This document shows positions 49,856-59,249 of a DNA stretch of 62,404 nucleotides, one piece after another. The DNA is from Bacteroides sp. Lineage in GTDB: Bacteria; Bacteroidota; Bacteroidia; Bacteroidales; Bacteroidaceae. The stretch is from positions 1 through 62,404 of the forward strand of contig SUXY01000009.1 in assembly GCA_015060705.1 (NCBI GenBank), in the 5' to 3' direction. Under the pieces are notes generated by a model. It was not told where the DNA came from. It saw nothing but the letters and a program-made list of their open reading frames with translations, and made no database searches. Both the position numbers and the translations under genes were made by a program. Position 1 is the first letter of the stretch. The number at the start of each line of letters is the position of its first letter.

Positions 49856-51856
49856 ATGAAAACACATACCGTCATCACACCGGAAATGATACAGGAAGAC
49901 ATGCGATACCTTCAACTATTATCGCGTAGCTTCCCGACAATAGCCGCTGCCAGTACTGAAATCATCAACTTGGAAGCGATTGTCAACTTGCCTAAAGGAA
50001 CCGAGCATTTCCTTGCCGACCTTCACGGTGAGTACGAAGCCTTCCAACACGTATTGAGAAATGCTTCCGGAGCCATCAAACGAAAAGTCAAAGAAATTTT
50101 CGGAAATACCTTGAGCGACCATGAACGGAAAGAACTCTGCACCTTGATTTATTATCCGGAGCAAAAGCTTCATCTGGTCAAAGCACAAGAAAGCGATATA
50201 GACAGTTGGTATCTGACAACACTGAACCAGTTGGTTTCCGTATGCCAGAATGTATCCTCGAAATATACCCGTTCCAAAGTGCGCAAATCCTTGCCAAAGG
50301 AATTCTCCTACATCATTCAGGAATTGTTGCACGACAACACCATGCTTCCTAACCGGCAAGCTTATGTGGGTGTCATCATCGATACCATTATCAGCACCCG
50401 TAGAGCCGACGATTTCATCACGGCGCTCTGTAAACTGATCCAACGCTTGGCCATTGATACGCTCCATATCTTGGGAGATATCTTCGACCGTGGTCCGGGG
50501 CCTCATCACATCATGGACATCTTGTGCGATTACCACAATTGGGACATCCAGTGGGGTAACCACGATATCTTGTGGATGGGCGCAGCAGCTGGAAACGATA
50601 TCTGTATGGCCAATGTCGTACGCTTCGTGACTCGCTTTGGTAATGTAGGCGTATTGGAAGACGGATACGGCATCAACCTGTTGCCATTGGCTACCTTTGC
50701 CATGGAAACTTATGCTGACGACCCATGTGCCTTGTTCGGTCTCCGTCCGGTACCTGGAGAAACGATCAGCAATCCGAAGACCCTCCGTTTGTTGGCACAA
50801 ATGCACAAAGCCATCAGCATCATCCAGTTCAAGCTGGAAGCCGAAACCATCCAACGCCGACCGGAATTTGATATGGATGACCGCATGTTGCTCCACCGCA
50901 TCGATTTCGAACGAGGTATCATCACCATTGACGGTAAGGAGTATCCGATGAAGGATTGCCACTTCCCGACCGTTGACCCGAAGGATCCATACAAGCTGAC
51001 GGAAGAAGAAAAGGAAATCGTGAAGAAACTGCACCGCTCATTCGTGGGCAGTGAAAAGTTGCGCAAGCACATCCGCCACATTTTCCGGAACGGATGCATG
51101 TACACCGTAACCAATTCCAACTTGCTTTTCCACGCTTCCATCCCATTGAATGCCGACGGCTCGTTGCGTGAAATCGAAATTCAAGGAAAGAAATACAAAG
51201 GTAAGGCTCTACTCGAAAAGGTAGGTCACCTGATTCGTACCGCCTATTTCGCTGAAGACAATACCGAAGAAAAGCAATTTGCCAAGGATTACGTATGGTA
51301 TCTCTGGTGCGGAAAGGATTCTCCGGCATTCGACAAGGCCAAAATGGCAACCTTCGAACGCTACTTCCTGGACGACAAGGAGCTTCACAAGGAAACAAAA
51401 GGATACTATTATACCTTGCGCAACGACGAAAAGGTTTGCGACATGATTTTGGACGAATTCGGAGTCATCGGCAAGCATCGCCACATCATCAACGGACACG
51501 TACCTGTCAAGACCTTGAAAGGCGAAAACCCGATCAAGGCCAACGGTAAGCTCATGGTCATCGACGGTGGATTCTCCAAGGCTTATCACTTGGAAACCGG
51601 TATCGCCGGTTACACCTTGGAATACCACTCCCGTGGCTTCCAGTTGGTTCAACACGAACCGTTCACTTCCATGCAGAAAGCCATCGAAGAAGGTCAGGAC
51701 ATTAAGTCAACCACTCAGATTGTGGAACTCAGCTCCCAACGCGTCATGGTAAAAGACACCGACAAGGGCCGCGAGCTGGTTAGACAGATCGAAGACTTGA
51801 AGAAACTGCTCAAAGCATACCGCATCGGTATGATCAAGGAAAGAGTCGTCAACTAA
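49856..51856 (+). CDS. fbp: Fructose-1,6-bisphosphatase, class III
   Basis: 666 residues. Metallophosphatase-type gluconeogenic enzyme: fructose-1,6-bisphosphate to fructose-6-phosphate. Motifs FLADLHGEYEAFQHV, LGDIFDRGPGPHHIMD, QWGNHDILWMGAAAG and INGHVPVKTLKGENP (C-terminal metal His). This unusual class is standard in Firmicutes and Bacteroidetes. Monocistronic, with promoter element and a good terminator (51866-51896). Confidence 0.96.
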   Translation: MKTHTVITPEMIQEDMRYLQLLSRSFPTIAAASTEIINLEAIVNLPKGTEHFLADLHGEYEAFQHVLRNASGAIKRKVKEIFGNTLSDHERKELCTLIYYPEQKLHLVKAQESDIDSWYLTTLNQLVSVCQNVSSKYTRSKVRKSLPKEFSYIIQELLHDNTMLPNRQAYVGVIIDTIISTRRADDFITALCKLIQRLAIDTLHILGDIFDRGPGPHHIMDILCDYHNWDIQWGNHDILWMGAAAGNDICMANVVRFVTRFGNVGVLEDGYGINLLPLATFAMETYADDPCALFGLRPVPGETISNPKTLRLLAQMHKAISIIQFKLEAETIQRRPEFDMDDRMLLHRIDFERGIITIDGKEYPMKDCHFPTVDPKDPYKLTEEEKEIVKKLHRSFVGSEKLRKHIRHIFRNGCMYTVTNSNLLFHASIPLNADGSLREIEIQGKKYKGKALLEKVGHLIRTAYFAEDNTEEKQFAKDYVWYLWCGKDSPAFDKAKMATFERYFLDDKELHKETKGYYYTLRNDEKVCDMILDEFGVIGKHRHIINGHVPVKTLKGENPIKANGKLMVIDGGFSKAYHLETGIAGYTLEYHSRGFQLVQHEPFTSMQKAIEEGQDIKSTTQIVELSSQRVMVKDTDKGRELVRQIEDLKKLLKAYRIGMIKERVVN

Positions 51857-51865
51857 AGACATAAA

Positions 51866-51896
51866 AAAAGCGGTAGACATCACATCTACCGCTTTT
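51866..51896. terminator. Bidirectional terminator fbp / panD
   Basis: AAAAGCGGTAG (51866-51876) pairs with CTACCGCTTTT (51886-51896), loop ACATCACAT, T-rich on both sides between convergent stops. Confidence 0.9.
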
Positions 51897-51899
51897 CTT

Positions 51900-52250
51900 T
51901 TATACCAATTTGTTCGTTGCAGAATCAGGAAAAATCACCGAAGGCTGGAAGCGCTTGGCTTCTTCAAAATCCATGAGGGCATACGACATGATGATGACGA
52001 TGTCGCCTACCTGCACCTTACGGGCAGCTGCACCATTCAAACAGATACAGCCCGAGCCACGTTCACCTTTGATGATATACGTTTCAAAACGTTCTCCATT
52101 GTTATTGTTCACGATGGCCACCTTTTCGCCTGCAATCAGATTGGCTGCATCCATCAAGTCTTCGTCGATGGTGATGCTACCCATATAATTGAGATTGGCT
52201 TCGGTCACTCTCGCACAATGGATTTTGGACTTCATGACTTCAATCAACAT
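51900..52250 (-). CDS. panD: Aspartate 1-decarboxylase
   Basis: Pyruvoyl enzyme: L-aspartate to beta-alanine for pantothenate. The self-cleavage site lies in [13 protein letters not shown] (Gly-Ser). [32 protein letters not shown] and [13 protein letters not shown] are typical. 116 residues, normal. Its ATG overlaps the panC stop (TAATG), so the pair is coupled. Confidence 0.97.
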   Translation of the reverse strand: MLIEVMKSKIHCARVTEANLNYMGSITIDEDLMDAANLIAGEKVAIVNNNNGERFETYIIKGERGSGCICLNGAAARKVQVGDIVIIMSYALMDFEEAKRFQPSVIFPDSATNKLV

Positions 52251-53095
52251 TATTCCTTGTATTTAATGTTATCAATCAAACGAACTTCACCACAATAAAC
52301 GGTAATGCAACCTACGGCATAATCCGTTTCTTCCCAGGAAGCAATCTTCTGCAAGGTAGTTCCGTCTACCAATTCGAAGTATTCCAGTTCCAATCCTTCC
52401 GAAGCAGCGATGCTGTCTTCCACAAACTTCTGCGTTTCTGCTACGGTATGCGAAGCCGCATATTCCTTGCTCGCAAAAAGCGTCTTCGAAATATTCAAAG
52501 CCTGCTGACGCTGTTCCTCCGACAAGCGGGCATTGCGACTGCTGAGTGCCAGACCGTCGGCCTCACGCACAATCGGACAACCCACAATCTGCAACGGGAA
52601 CTGCATTTGCTTCACCATTTCACGGATGATAGCCAACTGCTGGAAATCCTTCTCACCGAAGTAAGCCTTGTCCGGCTCGACCATCATGAACAGCTTGCTC
52701 ACAATCTGGCAAACCCCATTGAAATGTCCCGGACGATATTTGCCTTCCATCACCGTATCCAGCGGTGCATAGCTGAACTGACGGGTATCCGGTTCCGGAT
52801 AAACCTCTTCTACCGATGGAGCAAACACGTATGCAGCTCCTTCCTTTTCCAACAACTCGCAGTCTGCTTCCAATGTACGCGGATACTTCAACAAGTCATT
52901 CTTATCATTGAATTGGGTAGGATTCACAAAATCACTGACCACTACAATATCATTCTCTGCTACGGCACGTCTTACCAACGAAGCGTGTCCTTCGTGCAAT
53001 GCCCCCATGGTGGGAACAAGCCCTATCTTCTTACCAGCCTGGCGCTGAATATCAAGTTCAGCACGAAGCTCATGGATGGTATGTACCAGTTTCAT
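52250..53095 (-). CDS. panC: Pantothenate synthetase
   Basis: Joins pantoate and beta-alanine with ATP. Start ATG 53095 gives [14 protein letters not shown] and [15 protein letters not shown] (HIGH-like); [17 protein letters not shown] and [15 protein letters not shown] are the remaining signature loops. 281 residues, normal. Overlaps panD by one base and supplies the same pathway. Confidence 0.97.
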   Translation of the reverse strand: MKLVHTIHELRAELDIQRQAGKKIGLVPTMGALHEGHASLVRRAVAENDIVVVSDFVNPTQFNDKNDLLKYPRTLEADCELLEKEGAAYVFAPSVEEVYPEPDTRQFSYAPLDTVMEGKYRPGHFNGVCQIVSKLFMMVEPDKAYFGEKDFQQLAIIREMVKQMQFPLQIVGCPIVREADGLALSSRNARLSEEQRQQALNISKTLFASKEYAASHTVAETQKFVEDSIAASEGLELEYFELVDGTTLQKIASWEETDYAVGCITVYCGEVRLIDNIKYKE

Positions 53096-53312
53096 TTTCT
53101 CTATTTTTATTAAGTTACATACTGAAAACGGGTGCAAAGTAAGCCATTATTTGGGAGATTATGAAGTATTTTCCGAATTTATCTTCAAAAAAGGCCACTT
53201 TTGAAGGCTCACACCCCCTTTTTAAGAGAAAAATACAGTTGATTATGACTAACTTAACAATTCATAAGGATTTATTAAGCTCCGTTTTTCATGCTCGCAT
53301 TCATTTTTTTTG

Positions 53313-53320
53313 TATCTTTG
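53313..53320 (+). promoter_or_regulatory. -7 element for the glgA-like gene
   Basis: TATCTTTG, 33 bases before ATG 53353; divergent from panC. Confidence 0.6.
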
Positions 53321-53352
53321 CACAAGATTTTGAGCAAGAAGTATTTAAGAAG

Positions 53353-54171
53353 ATGGCAAATAAAGTATTATTTATTACACAAGAGATTATACCTTACGTA
53401 GCTGAGTCTGAAATGGCCAATGCAGGAAGAAAGCTTCCACAAGCCATTCAGGAAAAAGGAAGAGAGATTAGAACATTCATGCCGAAGTGGGGAAATGTGA
53501 ATGAGCGCAGAAACCAATTGCATGAAGTGATTCGCTTATCAGGTATGAACTTGATCATAGACGATACCGATCATCCATTGATTATCAAGGTAGCCTCCAT
53601 ACAATCTGCACGCATGCAGGTGTATTTCATTGACAACGACGATTATTTCCAACATCGCTTGATGGCAACCAATGAAGACGGAATCGAATATCCGGACAAC
53701 GACGAACGTGCTATTTTCTATGCACGCGGTGTATTGGAAACCGTCAAGAAACTTCGTTGGAGTGCAGATCTCATCCATTGTCAGGGTTGGATCAGCGCAT
53801 TGGCTCCTCTTTACATCAAGAAAGCCTACATGGAAGAACCGTCATTTAGAGATTCCAAGGTGGTCCTTTCACTCTTCGAAGACGATTTGAAGTCCAATCT
53901 TCAGGAAGACATCATCGAAAAGATTATGCTGAAGAATATCGACAGAAACGACATGGAAGCTCTCCTTCCGGCATCGGCAACTTTCAAGGATCTCCAGAAA
54001 TTGGCTATCAGCTATTCGGACGGCATCATCATACACAGCGACAAGGTAAATCCTGAACTTCTTGAATTTGCTCATGAAAAAGGTGTTCCTGTATTGCAAC
54101 ATACCGACCCGGAAACGTTTGCAGATGCAGTCAACAACTTTTATGATGAAATTTGGTCTCAAGGTAATTAA
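53353..54171 (+). CDS. Single-domain glycogen/starch synthase-like protein
   Basis: 272 residues. The N-terminus VLFITQEIIPYVAESEMANAGRKLPQAIQ and REIRTFMPKWGNVNERR, then DLIHCQGWISALAPLYIKKAY, correspond to the N-terminal GT5 domain of GlgA (ADP-glucose acceptor side). The C-terminal GT-B domain carrying most nucleotide-sugar contacts is absent: the frame ends right after HTDPETFADAVNNFYDEIW. It may need a partner or have lost transferase activity. Start 53353 is placed after the -7 element; earlier in-frame codons are not family-like. Confidence 0.85.
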   Translation: MANKVLFITQEIIPYVAESEMANAGRKLPQAIQEKGREIRTFMPKWGNVNERRNQLHEVIRLSGMNLIIDDTDHPLIIKVASIQSARMQVYFIDNDDYFQHRLMATNEDGIEYPDNDERAIFYARGVLETVKKLRWSADLIHCQGWISALAPLYIKKAYMEEPSFRDSKVVLSLFEDDLKSNLQEDIIEKIMLKNIDRNDMEALLPASATFKDLQKLAISYSDGIIIHSDKVNPELLEFAHEKGVPVLQHTDPETFADAVNNFYDEIWSQGN

Positions 54172-54186
54172 TTAATCTGATAAAAC

Positions 54187-55584
54187 ATGAAACTGAAATA
54201 CCTTTATGCATTGTTGCTGACCGCACTGGTTTACAGTTGCGATGACGCAACAACCGGCATTGGAGACAGCACCATAGCCGCAGGCGATTCCATCCCTGCC
54301 GGAGCAGCTACTTACAATGTCTATACCCGTTCCATTTTAGCAGACTCTGTATATGCCAGAACCAGCACAGCATATCTCGGCAAGTATACCGACCCGCATT
54401 TCGGTGAATTTTCTGCCGATTTCATCGCTCAGTTCAATTGTACAGACGATTTCGAGTTCCCGGATTCCATTCAGGAAATCACCGGTCTTCAATTAAGAAT
54501 GATGTATGTCAACTATTTCGGAGATGCGTCGAATGCTATGCGCATGCAGGTTGACACCCTGAACAAAGTTATCCCAGAAAAGGAACTTAACACATTCTAT
54601 ACAAGTATAGACCCGACCCAATACTACGATGACAATTCCAAGCCGGTTGCCCGAAAGGCATTTGCCGCTACTGGTCCATCGGTCAACGACTCTACTTTCG
54701 TAAGTGGCTATGACAATAACTATAATCCTATCTATTCCACTTACTATTGGCAAGACGTGAAATTGTCCACCTCCTTGGGACAACACATGTACAACAAGTA
54801 CAAAGAGGACAAAAACAATTACAAGAATGCCCAGAACTTCATCAACAATGTATTGAAGGGTGTCTATGTACATTGTACCCACGGTGATGGTACTATCCTT
54901 TACATTGACGATATCCAACTCCGCCTCTCTTTCACTTACTTGATTGAAAGTAAATCAACAGGCAAGAAAGACTCGTTGGTACATGGTGCTACTTTGTTTG
55001 CAGCTACCAAGGAAGTAATTCAAGCCAACCGTTTCCAGAACTCAGACCGTTTGAAGGAACTGATTACAGAAACTGAACATACTTATTTGAAGACTCCGGC
55101 TGGTATCTATACAGAAGCAACGTTGCCTATCGATGAGATTGCAGAACGTCACTTGAGAGATACGCTCAATGCAGCGACGATCACATTCACCCGATACAAT
55201 GAAAAATCGGATACCAAATTCCCGATGGGTATTCCGCAATACCTGTTGATGATTCGCAAGAAGGACATACACGACTTCTTTGAAAAGAACGAAACATTTG
55301 ACGGCTTAACATCTTACCTTGCCACTTATAGTGGATCAGGTGAATCGGCCAACACATACGCCTTTACCAACATTGCTCCGCTCATTACCACTTGCATGAA
55401 CGAAAAGAAAGAAGGCAAGCAGGACAAGGATTGGGACAAGGTGGTATTGATTCCTGTAAAGCCGGAAACCGATTCAAGCGATAATATCATCGGCGTGAAA
55501 AGTAATCTGGATATGGAAAGCACCCGTCTGATTGGAGGAGAAAACAACCCGATCAAGTTGCAAGTGCTTTACACTACATTCTAA
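54187..55584 (+). CDS. DUF4270 lipoprotein
   Basis: 465 residues. Lipobox LVYSCDD (Cys18) after MKLKYLYALLLTALVY. The body fits DUF4270: TTGIGDSTIAAGDSI, AYLGKYTDPHFGEFSADFIAQF and a long beta-rich fold. Surface or periplasmic protein of unknown function; in Bacteroidetes it usually follows a glycogen-synthase-like gene, as here (15-base gap). Confidence 0.9.
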   Translation: MKLKYLYALLLTALVYSCDDATTGIGDSTIAAGDSIPAGAATYNVYTRSILADSVYARTSTAYLGKYTDPHFGEFSADFIAQFNCTDDFEFPDSIQEITGLQLRMMYVNYFGDASNAMRMQVDTLNKVIPEKELNTFYTSIDPTQYYDDNSKPVARKAFAATGPSVNDSTFVSGYDNNYNPIYSTYYWQDVKLSTSLGQHMYNKYKEDKNNYKNAQNFINNVLKGVYVHCTHGDGTILYIDDIQLRLSFTYLIESKSTGKKDSLVHGATLFAATKEVIQANRFQNSDRLKELITETEHTYLKTPAGIYTEATLPIDEIAERHLRDTLNAATITFTRYNEKSDTKFPMGIPQYLLMIRKKDIHDFFEKNETFDGLTSYLATYSGSGESANTYAFTNIAPLITTCMNEKKEGKQDKDWDKVVLIPVKPETDSSDNIIGVKSNLDMESTRLIGGENNPIKLQVLYTTF

Positions 55585-55613
55585 GAAACCCTCACATACT
55601 TCTTCATAAAAGT

Positions 55614-55649
55614 AGTGGATGCGTTGAAACATACGCATTCACTTTTTTA
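55614..55649 (+). terminator. Terminator of the DUF4270 gene
   Basis: AGTGGATGCGT (55614-55624) pairs with ACGCATTCACT (55633-55643, one G-T pair), followed by TTTTTT. Confidence 0.85.
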
Positions 55650-55664
55650 TATCCCCAAACAAAA

Positions 55665-55690
55665 AGAGAGCGACCAGTTGGTCGCTCTCT
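55665..55690 (-). terminator. Terminator of the phosphoglucomutase gene
   Basis: AGAGAGCGACCA (55665-55676) pairs perfectly with TGGTCGCTCTCT (55679-55690), two-base loop. On the minus strand a TTTTTG run follows. Confidence 0.85.
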
Positions 55691-55715
55691 ATATATAATA
55701 AGGTAATACCTTATA

Positions 55716-57461
55716 TTATACGCCCAATGACTTCTTAACAGCTTCAATCTTTTCAAGAGCAGCTGCATTAGCATCAGCGAAGCACTTCGGACAACCCATT
55801 TCACCCTTCACTTCGATGTAGAACTTGATCTTAGGTTCTGTACCAGAAGGACGGATAGAAATCTTAGTACCGTCTTCAGTGAAGAATTGGAGTGCATTGC
55901 TAGTTTCCGGCATGTCGATGTCTGTTACATTACCTTCACCGTCTGTAGCCTTCAAGCAAGTGTAGTCCTTTACCAAAGCCACCTTAGAACCACCGATTTC
56001 CTTAGGAGGATTAGCCTGGAAGTTCTTCATCATTTCCTTGATTTCGTCTGCACCGCTCTTACCCGGCTTAGTAACGTTTACAGTCACTTCCTTAGAGAAA
56101 CCATATTCCACGTAGATTTCCATCAATACATCATACAATGTCTTGCCCTGATCCTTAGCCCATGCGCAGATTTCAGCCAACAAAGTACATGCAGAAACAG
56201 CATCTTTATCGCGAACGAAGTCTTCAGCCAAGAAGCCGTAGCTTTCTTCACCACCACCGATGTACTGTTGCTTGCCTTCGCTCAAACGGATTTCACGAGC
56301 AATCCACTTGAAACCAGTGTAGCAGTCACGCATTTCGATGTTGTTCTTGTCAGCCACTGTCTTGATCAATTCAGTAGTTACGATAGTCTTCACGCAGAAG
56401 TCTGTATCCTTCATCTTACCGGTAGCGATACGGTTCTTGATGATGTAATACAAGAAAATCAAAGCAGTCTGGTTACCGTTAACCAATACCCATTCGCCCT
56501 TGTCGTCCTTACAAGCCATACCTACGCGGTCAGCATCCGGGTCAGTAGCCATCACGATGTCAGCGTTGATCTTCTTAGCCAATTCGATAGCCATAGAAAG
56601 CGCTTCAGCATTTTCTGGGTTCGGAGAAATAACAGTTGGGAAATCACCGCTCTTCACCATTTGTTCTTCTACGCAGTGTACGTTTTCAAAGCCCCATTGC
56701 TTCAAAGCACGAGGAACCAACATCATACCTGTACCGTGGATCGGAGTAAATACGATGCTCAAGTCCTTCTGACGCTTGATAACTTCAGGATCGATAGAGA
56801 TAGTGTGAACCTTATCCAAGTATACGCTATCGATGTCTTCACCGATGATTTGGATCAAATCCTTGTTTCCTTCGAACTTGATGTCAGCAGCAGAAGCGAT
56901 CTTGTTTACTTCAGCGATGATACCCTTATCGTGTGGAGCCAAAACCTGTGCACCATCATCCCAGTATGCCTTGTAACCGTTGTATTCCTTCGGGTTGTGA
57001 GAAGCAGTCAAGATGATACCGCTCTGGCAACCGAGGTGACGGATAGCGAATGACATTTCAGGAGTCGGACGCATATCGTCGAACAAATAAACCTTGATAC
57101 CGTTTGCAGAGAAAATATCAGCAGAGATTTCAGCGAACAAACGGCTGTTGTTACGGCAGTCATGACCGATACATACAGAAATCTGTTCCAAATCAGCGAA
57201 ATTCTTATTCAAGTAGTTAGAAAGACCTTGAGTAGCAGCACCTACTGTATAGATGTTCATACGGTTACTACCAACGCCCATGATACCGCGCAAACCGCCA
57301 GTACCGAATTCCAAATCCTTATAGAAACATTCGATAAGGTCTGTCTTATCTTCGTTTTCCAACATACGCTTCACTTCAGCCTGAGTTTCTGCGTCGTATG
57401 CAGGAGTAAGCCACTTATTAGCCTTCTCAGTCACTAATTTGATCAATTCTTCGTTTTCCAT
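55716..57461 (-). CDS. Phosphoglucomutase/phosphomannomutase family enzyme
   Basis: 581 residues, four-domain alpha-D-phosphohexomutase. Phosphoserine loop ILTASHNPKEYNGYK, metal loop ATDPDADRVGMA, sugar loop GGGEESYGF and phosphate loop IRPSGTEPKIKFY. Interconverts hexose 1- and 6-phosphates (glucose, possibly mannose), feeding glycogen and capsule synthesis. The length is that of the Bacteroidetes/Firmicutes phospho-sugar mutase (PgcA-like). Terminator at 55665-55690. Confidence 0.94.
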   Translation of the reverse strand: MENEELIKLVTEKANKWLTPAYDAETQAEVKRMLENEDKTDLIECFYKDLEFGTGGLRGIMGVGSNRMNIYTVGAATQGLSNYLNKNFADLEQISVCIGHDCRNNSRLFAEISADIFSANGIKVYLFDDMRPTPEMSFAIRHLGCQSGIILTASHNPKEYNGYKAYWDDGAQVLAPHDKGIIAEVNKIASAADIKFEGNKDLIQIIGEDIDSVYLDKVHTISIDPEVIKRQKDLSIVFTPIHGTGMMLVPRALKQWGFENVHCVEEQMVKSGDFPTVISPNPENAEALSMAIELAKKINADIVMATDPDADRVGMACKDDKGEWVLVNGNQTALIFLYYIIKNRIATGKMKDTDFCVKTIVTTELIKTVADKNNIEMRDCYTGFKWIAREIRLSEGKQQYIGGGEESYGFLAEDFVRDKDAVSACTLLAEICAWAKDQGKTLYDVLMEIYVEYGFSKEVTVNVTKPGKSGADEIKEMMKNFQANPPKEIGGSKVALVKDYTCLKATDGEGNVTDIDMPETSNALQFFTEDGTKISIRPSGTEPKIKFYIEVKGEMGCPKCFADANAAALEKIEAVKKSLGV

Positions 57462-57495
57462 GAGTCTAAATTTTAAATGTTAAACCAATAATACG

Positions 57496-57503
57496 CAAAT
57501 TTA
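57496..57503 (-). promoter_or_regulatory. -7 element for the phosphoglucomutase gene
   Basis: CAAATTTA on the plus strand is TAAATTTG on the minus strand, 35 bases before the ATG at 57461. Confidence 0.55.
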
Positions 57504-57555
57504 AGAGAATAACTTTACATTTCCTAGTTTTAGTGTCACAAAATGATATAAAAAA

Positions 57556-57575
57556 AATCTCCCCGAAGGGAGATT
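57556..57575 (-). terminator. Terminator of the C69 dipeptidase gene
   Basis: AATCTCCC (57556-57563) pairs with GGGAGATT (57568-57575), tetraloop CGAA; on the minus strand a T-run follows. Confidence 0.88.
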
Positions 57576-57580
57576 CTTTA

Positions 57581-59236
57581 TCATTCAACAGGATAGACTT
57601 TGTAACGGTCACCAGTTGCCTTTACGATTTCTTCCAGGAATTCCTTCGGATAACCCGGACGAACGAGCGGTGCATTGGCACCTTGTTCATACTTCGGACG
57701 GACAAACGAGCCGTCTTCATTGGTTTTCTTCACTACACCGTCGTTGTACTTCACGATGAGGTATTCACCCAACTTCTTCCAAGCGTCCACTGCACATTGG
57801 GCAGTCATTTCAGTATAGTTGGTCAAGAAATCCACCGCCTTCTTCGGGTCTTGCTGATACATGGCGAGAGCAACACTTTCAATACCTGCCTGTGTATCGG
57901 CATACGTATCTTCCAACTTGTTCTGAACGGTACGCATATCGTCTACCATCAAGCTATAACGAGGACGTACCATATCGGCCACCCAGTTGTAAATCCAGAA
58001 AGCAGACTCCCAAGAGAAAGTCACACAATCAGCAATTTCGCCTGAATAACAGTTCGGTGTGCGGTTGGTACAACAATAAACCGGAGTAAACACCATCATG
58101 TTGGCATCGTCGGTACCGAACCAGAGTACACCCCCCACTTCATTCGGCATGCCCGAACGCATCTGCGATACAAAAGTGAAAGCCGACTGCTGGGTTGAGA
58201 TCGGACGTTCGTTGAAATACTTCTGACCATTCACTTCGAAAGTCAACGGAGAAAGACGATACGGCATCTTGTAGGCAGTAGCACCCACATCGTTGGTAAT
58301 GTCCAGTGCAGTTCCTTCGTAGTGGTCACGCATCGCCCATTGGATATCGCGTACAGATACTTTGTCATCTGGCTTGATGTACAATGGCATCGGCTCCTTG
58401 GTCTTGCCTTCGATGTACGACAAATACTTCTGACCCACTTCCTTGTTGAACATATTGTAGAAGCTCCACACGCGCGATTCGCAAGCACGCAAACCACCGA
58501 AATCCAATGGACAATAAGCATTGGCAAAGCTGAAGTCTCTGTTCAACCCTTCAAAATATCCCTTCTCACGGGCAAAAGAAATCACATCCGAAGAGTAGAG
58601 GCAATTTTCCTTGTCATCCAACGGGAACTGATGGATACGAGCCTGGTTAGCATGAGCTGCGATACAGCCATCCGGAATGCGGACAGCTACCCATACGGCA
58701 CCTTTCACACCTTTACCCTTACCAATCATTTCCATGATCCACGCTTCGTTCGGGTCAGCAATCGAGAAAGATTCCCCACTGCTATAATAACCGTATTCCT
58801 TCACCAGGTCAGTCATCACCTTGATGGCTTCGCGGGCAGTACGGGAACGTTGGAGCGCCACATAAATCAAGCTACCATAGTCCATGATACCATCCTTGTC
58901 GCGCAATTCACTACGACCGCCGAAAGTGGTTTCGCCGATGGTCACCTGAAATTCGTTCATGTTACCGATTACGTTGAAAGTCTCCGGAGCCTCCTTGATT
59001 TCACCCAGGTACTTGCCCGAGTCCCATTCGTAGATTTTACGCATCGCATCCTTGCCGTGCTTGGCAGCTGGGAAGTGATACAACTCGCCGAACATCCCAT
59101 ACGAGTCGGCAGAATAAGAAACGATTACGGAGCCGTCCTTCGATGCTCCTTTCCCTACCAGGAAGTTGGTACAAGCCAAGCTCTGGGCTATACCGGCAAC
59201 CAACAAGGCTGCCACTAACAAAATTCTGTTCTTCAT
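57581..59236 (-). CDS. C69 family dipeptidase (PepD-like), exported
   Basis: 551 residues. Signal peptide MKNRILLVAALLVAGIAQSLA, then the nucleophile Cys of the N-terminal nucleophile fold in ACTNFLVGKGASKDGSV (Cys22 becomes the mature N-terminus). DPNEAWIMEMIGKGKG and ESRVWSFYNMF are C69 motifs. Cleaves dipeptides in the periplasm or at the surface. Thirteen bases from the M23 peptidase gene. Confidence 0.93.
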   Translation of the reverse strand: MKNRILLVAALLVAGIAQSLACTNFLVGKGASKDGSVIVSYSADSYGMFGELYHFPAAKHGKDAMRKIYEWDSGKYLGEIKEAPETFNVIGNMNEFQVTIGETTFGGRSELRDKDGIMDYGSLIYVALQRSRTAREAIKVMTDLVKEYGYYSSGESFSIADPNEAWIMEMIGKGKGVKGAVWVAVRIPDGCIAAHANQARIHQFPLDDKENCLYSSDVISFAREKGYFEGLNRDFSFANAYCPLDFGGLRACESRVWSFYNMFNKEVGQKYLSYIEGKTKEPMPLYIKPDDKVSVRDIQWAMRDHYEGTALDITNDVGATAYKMPYRLSPLTFEVNGQKYFNERPISTQQSAFTFVSQMRSGMPNEVGGVLWFGTDDANMMVFTPVYCCTNRTPNCYSGEIADCVTFSWESAFWIYNWVADMVRPRYSLMVDDMRTVQNKLEDTYADTQAGIESVALAMYQQDPKKAVDFLTNYTEMTAQCAVDAWKKLGEYLIVKYNDGVVKKTNEDGSFVRPKYEQGANAPLVRPGYPKEFLEEIVKATGDRYKVYPVE

Positions 59237-59249
59237 GTTTGATTATGTT

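Noticed and set aside
55887..57053. 388-residue plus-strand frame
   Set aside because: Exact shadow of the phosphoglucomutase gene with no recognisable domain.
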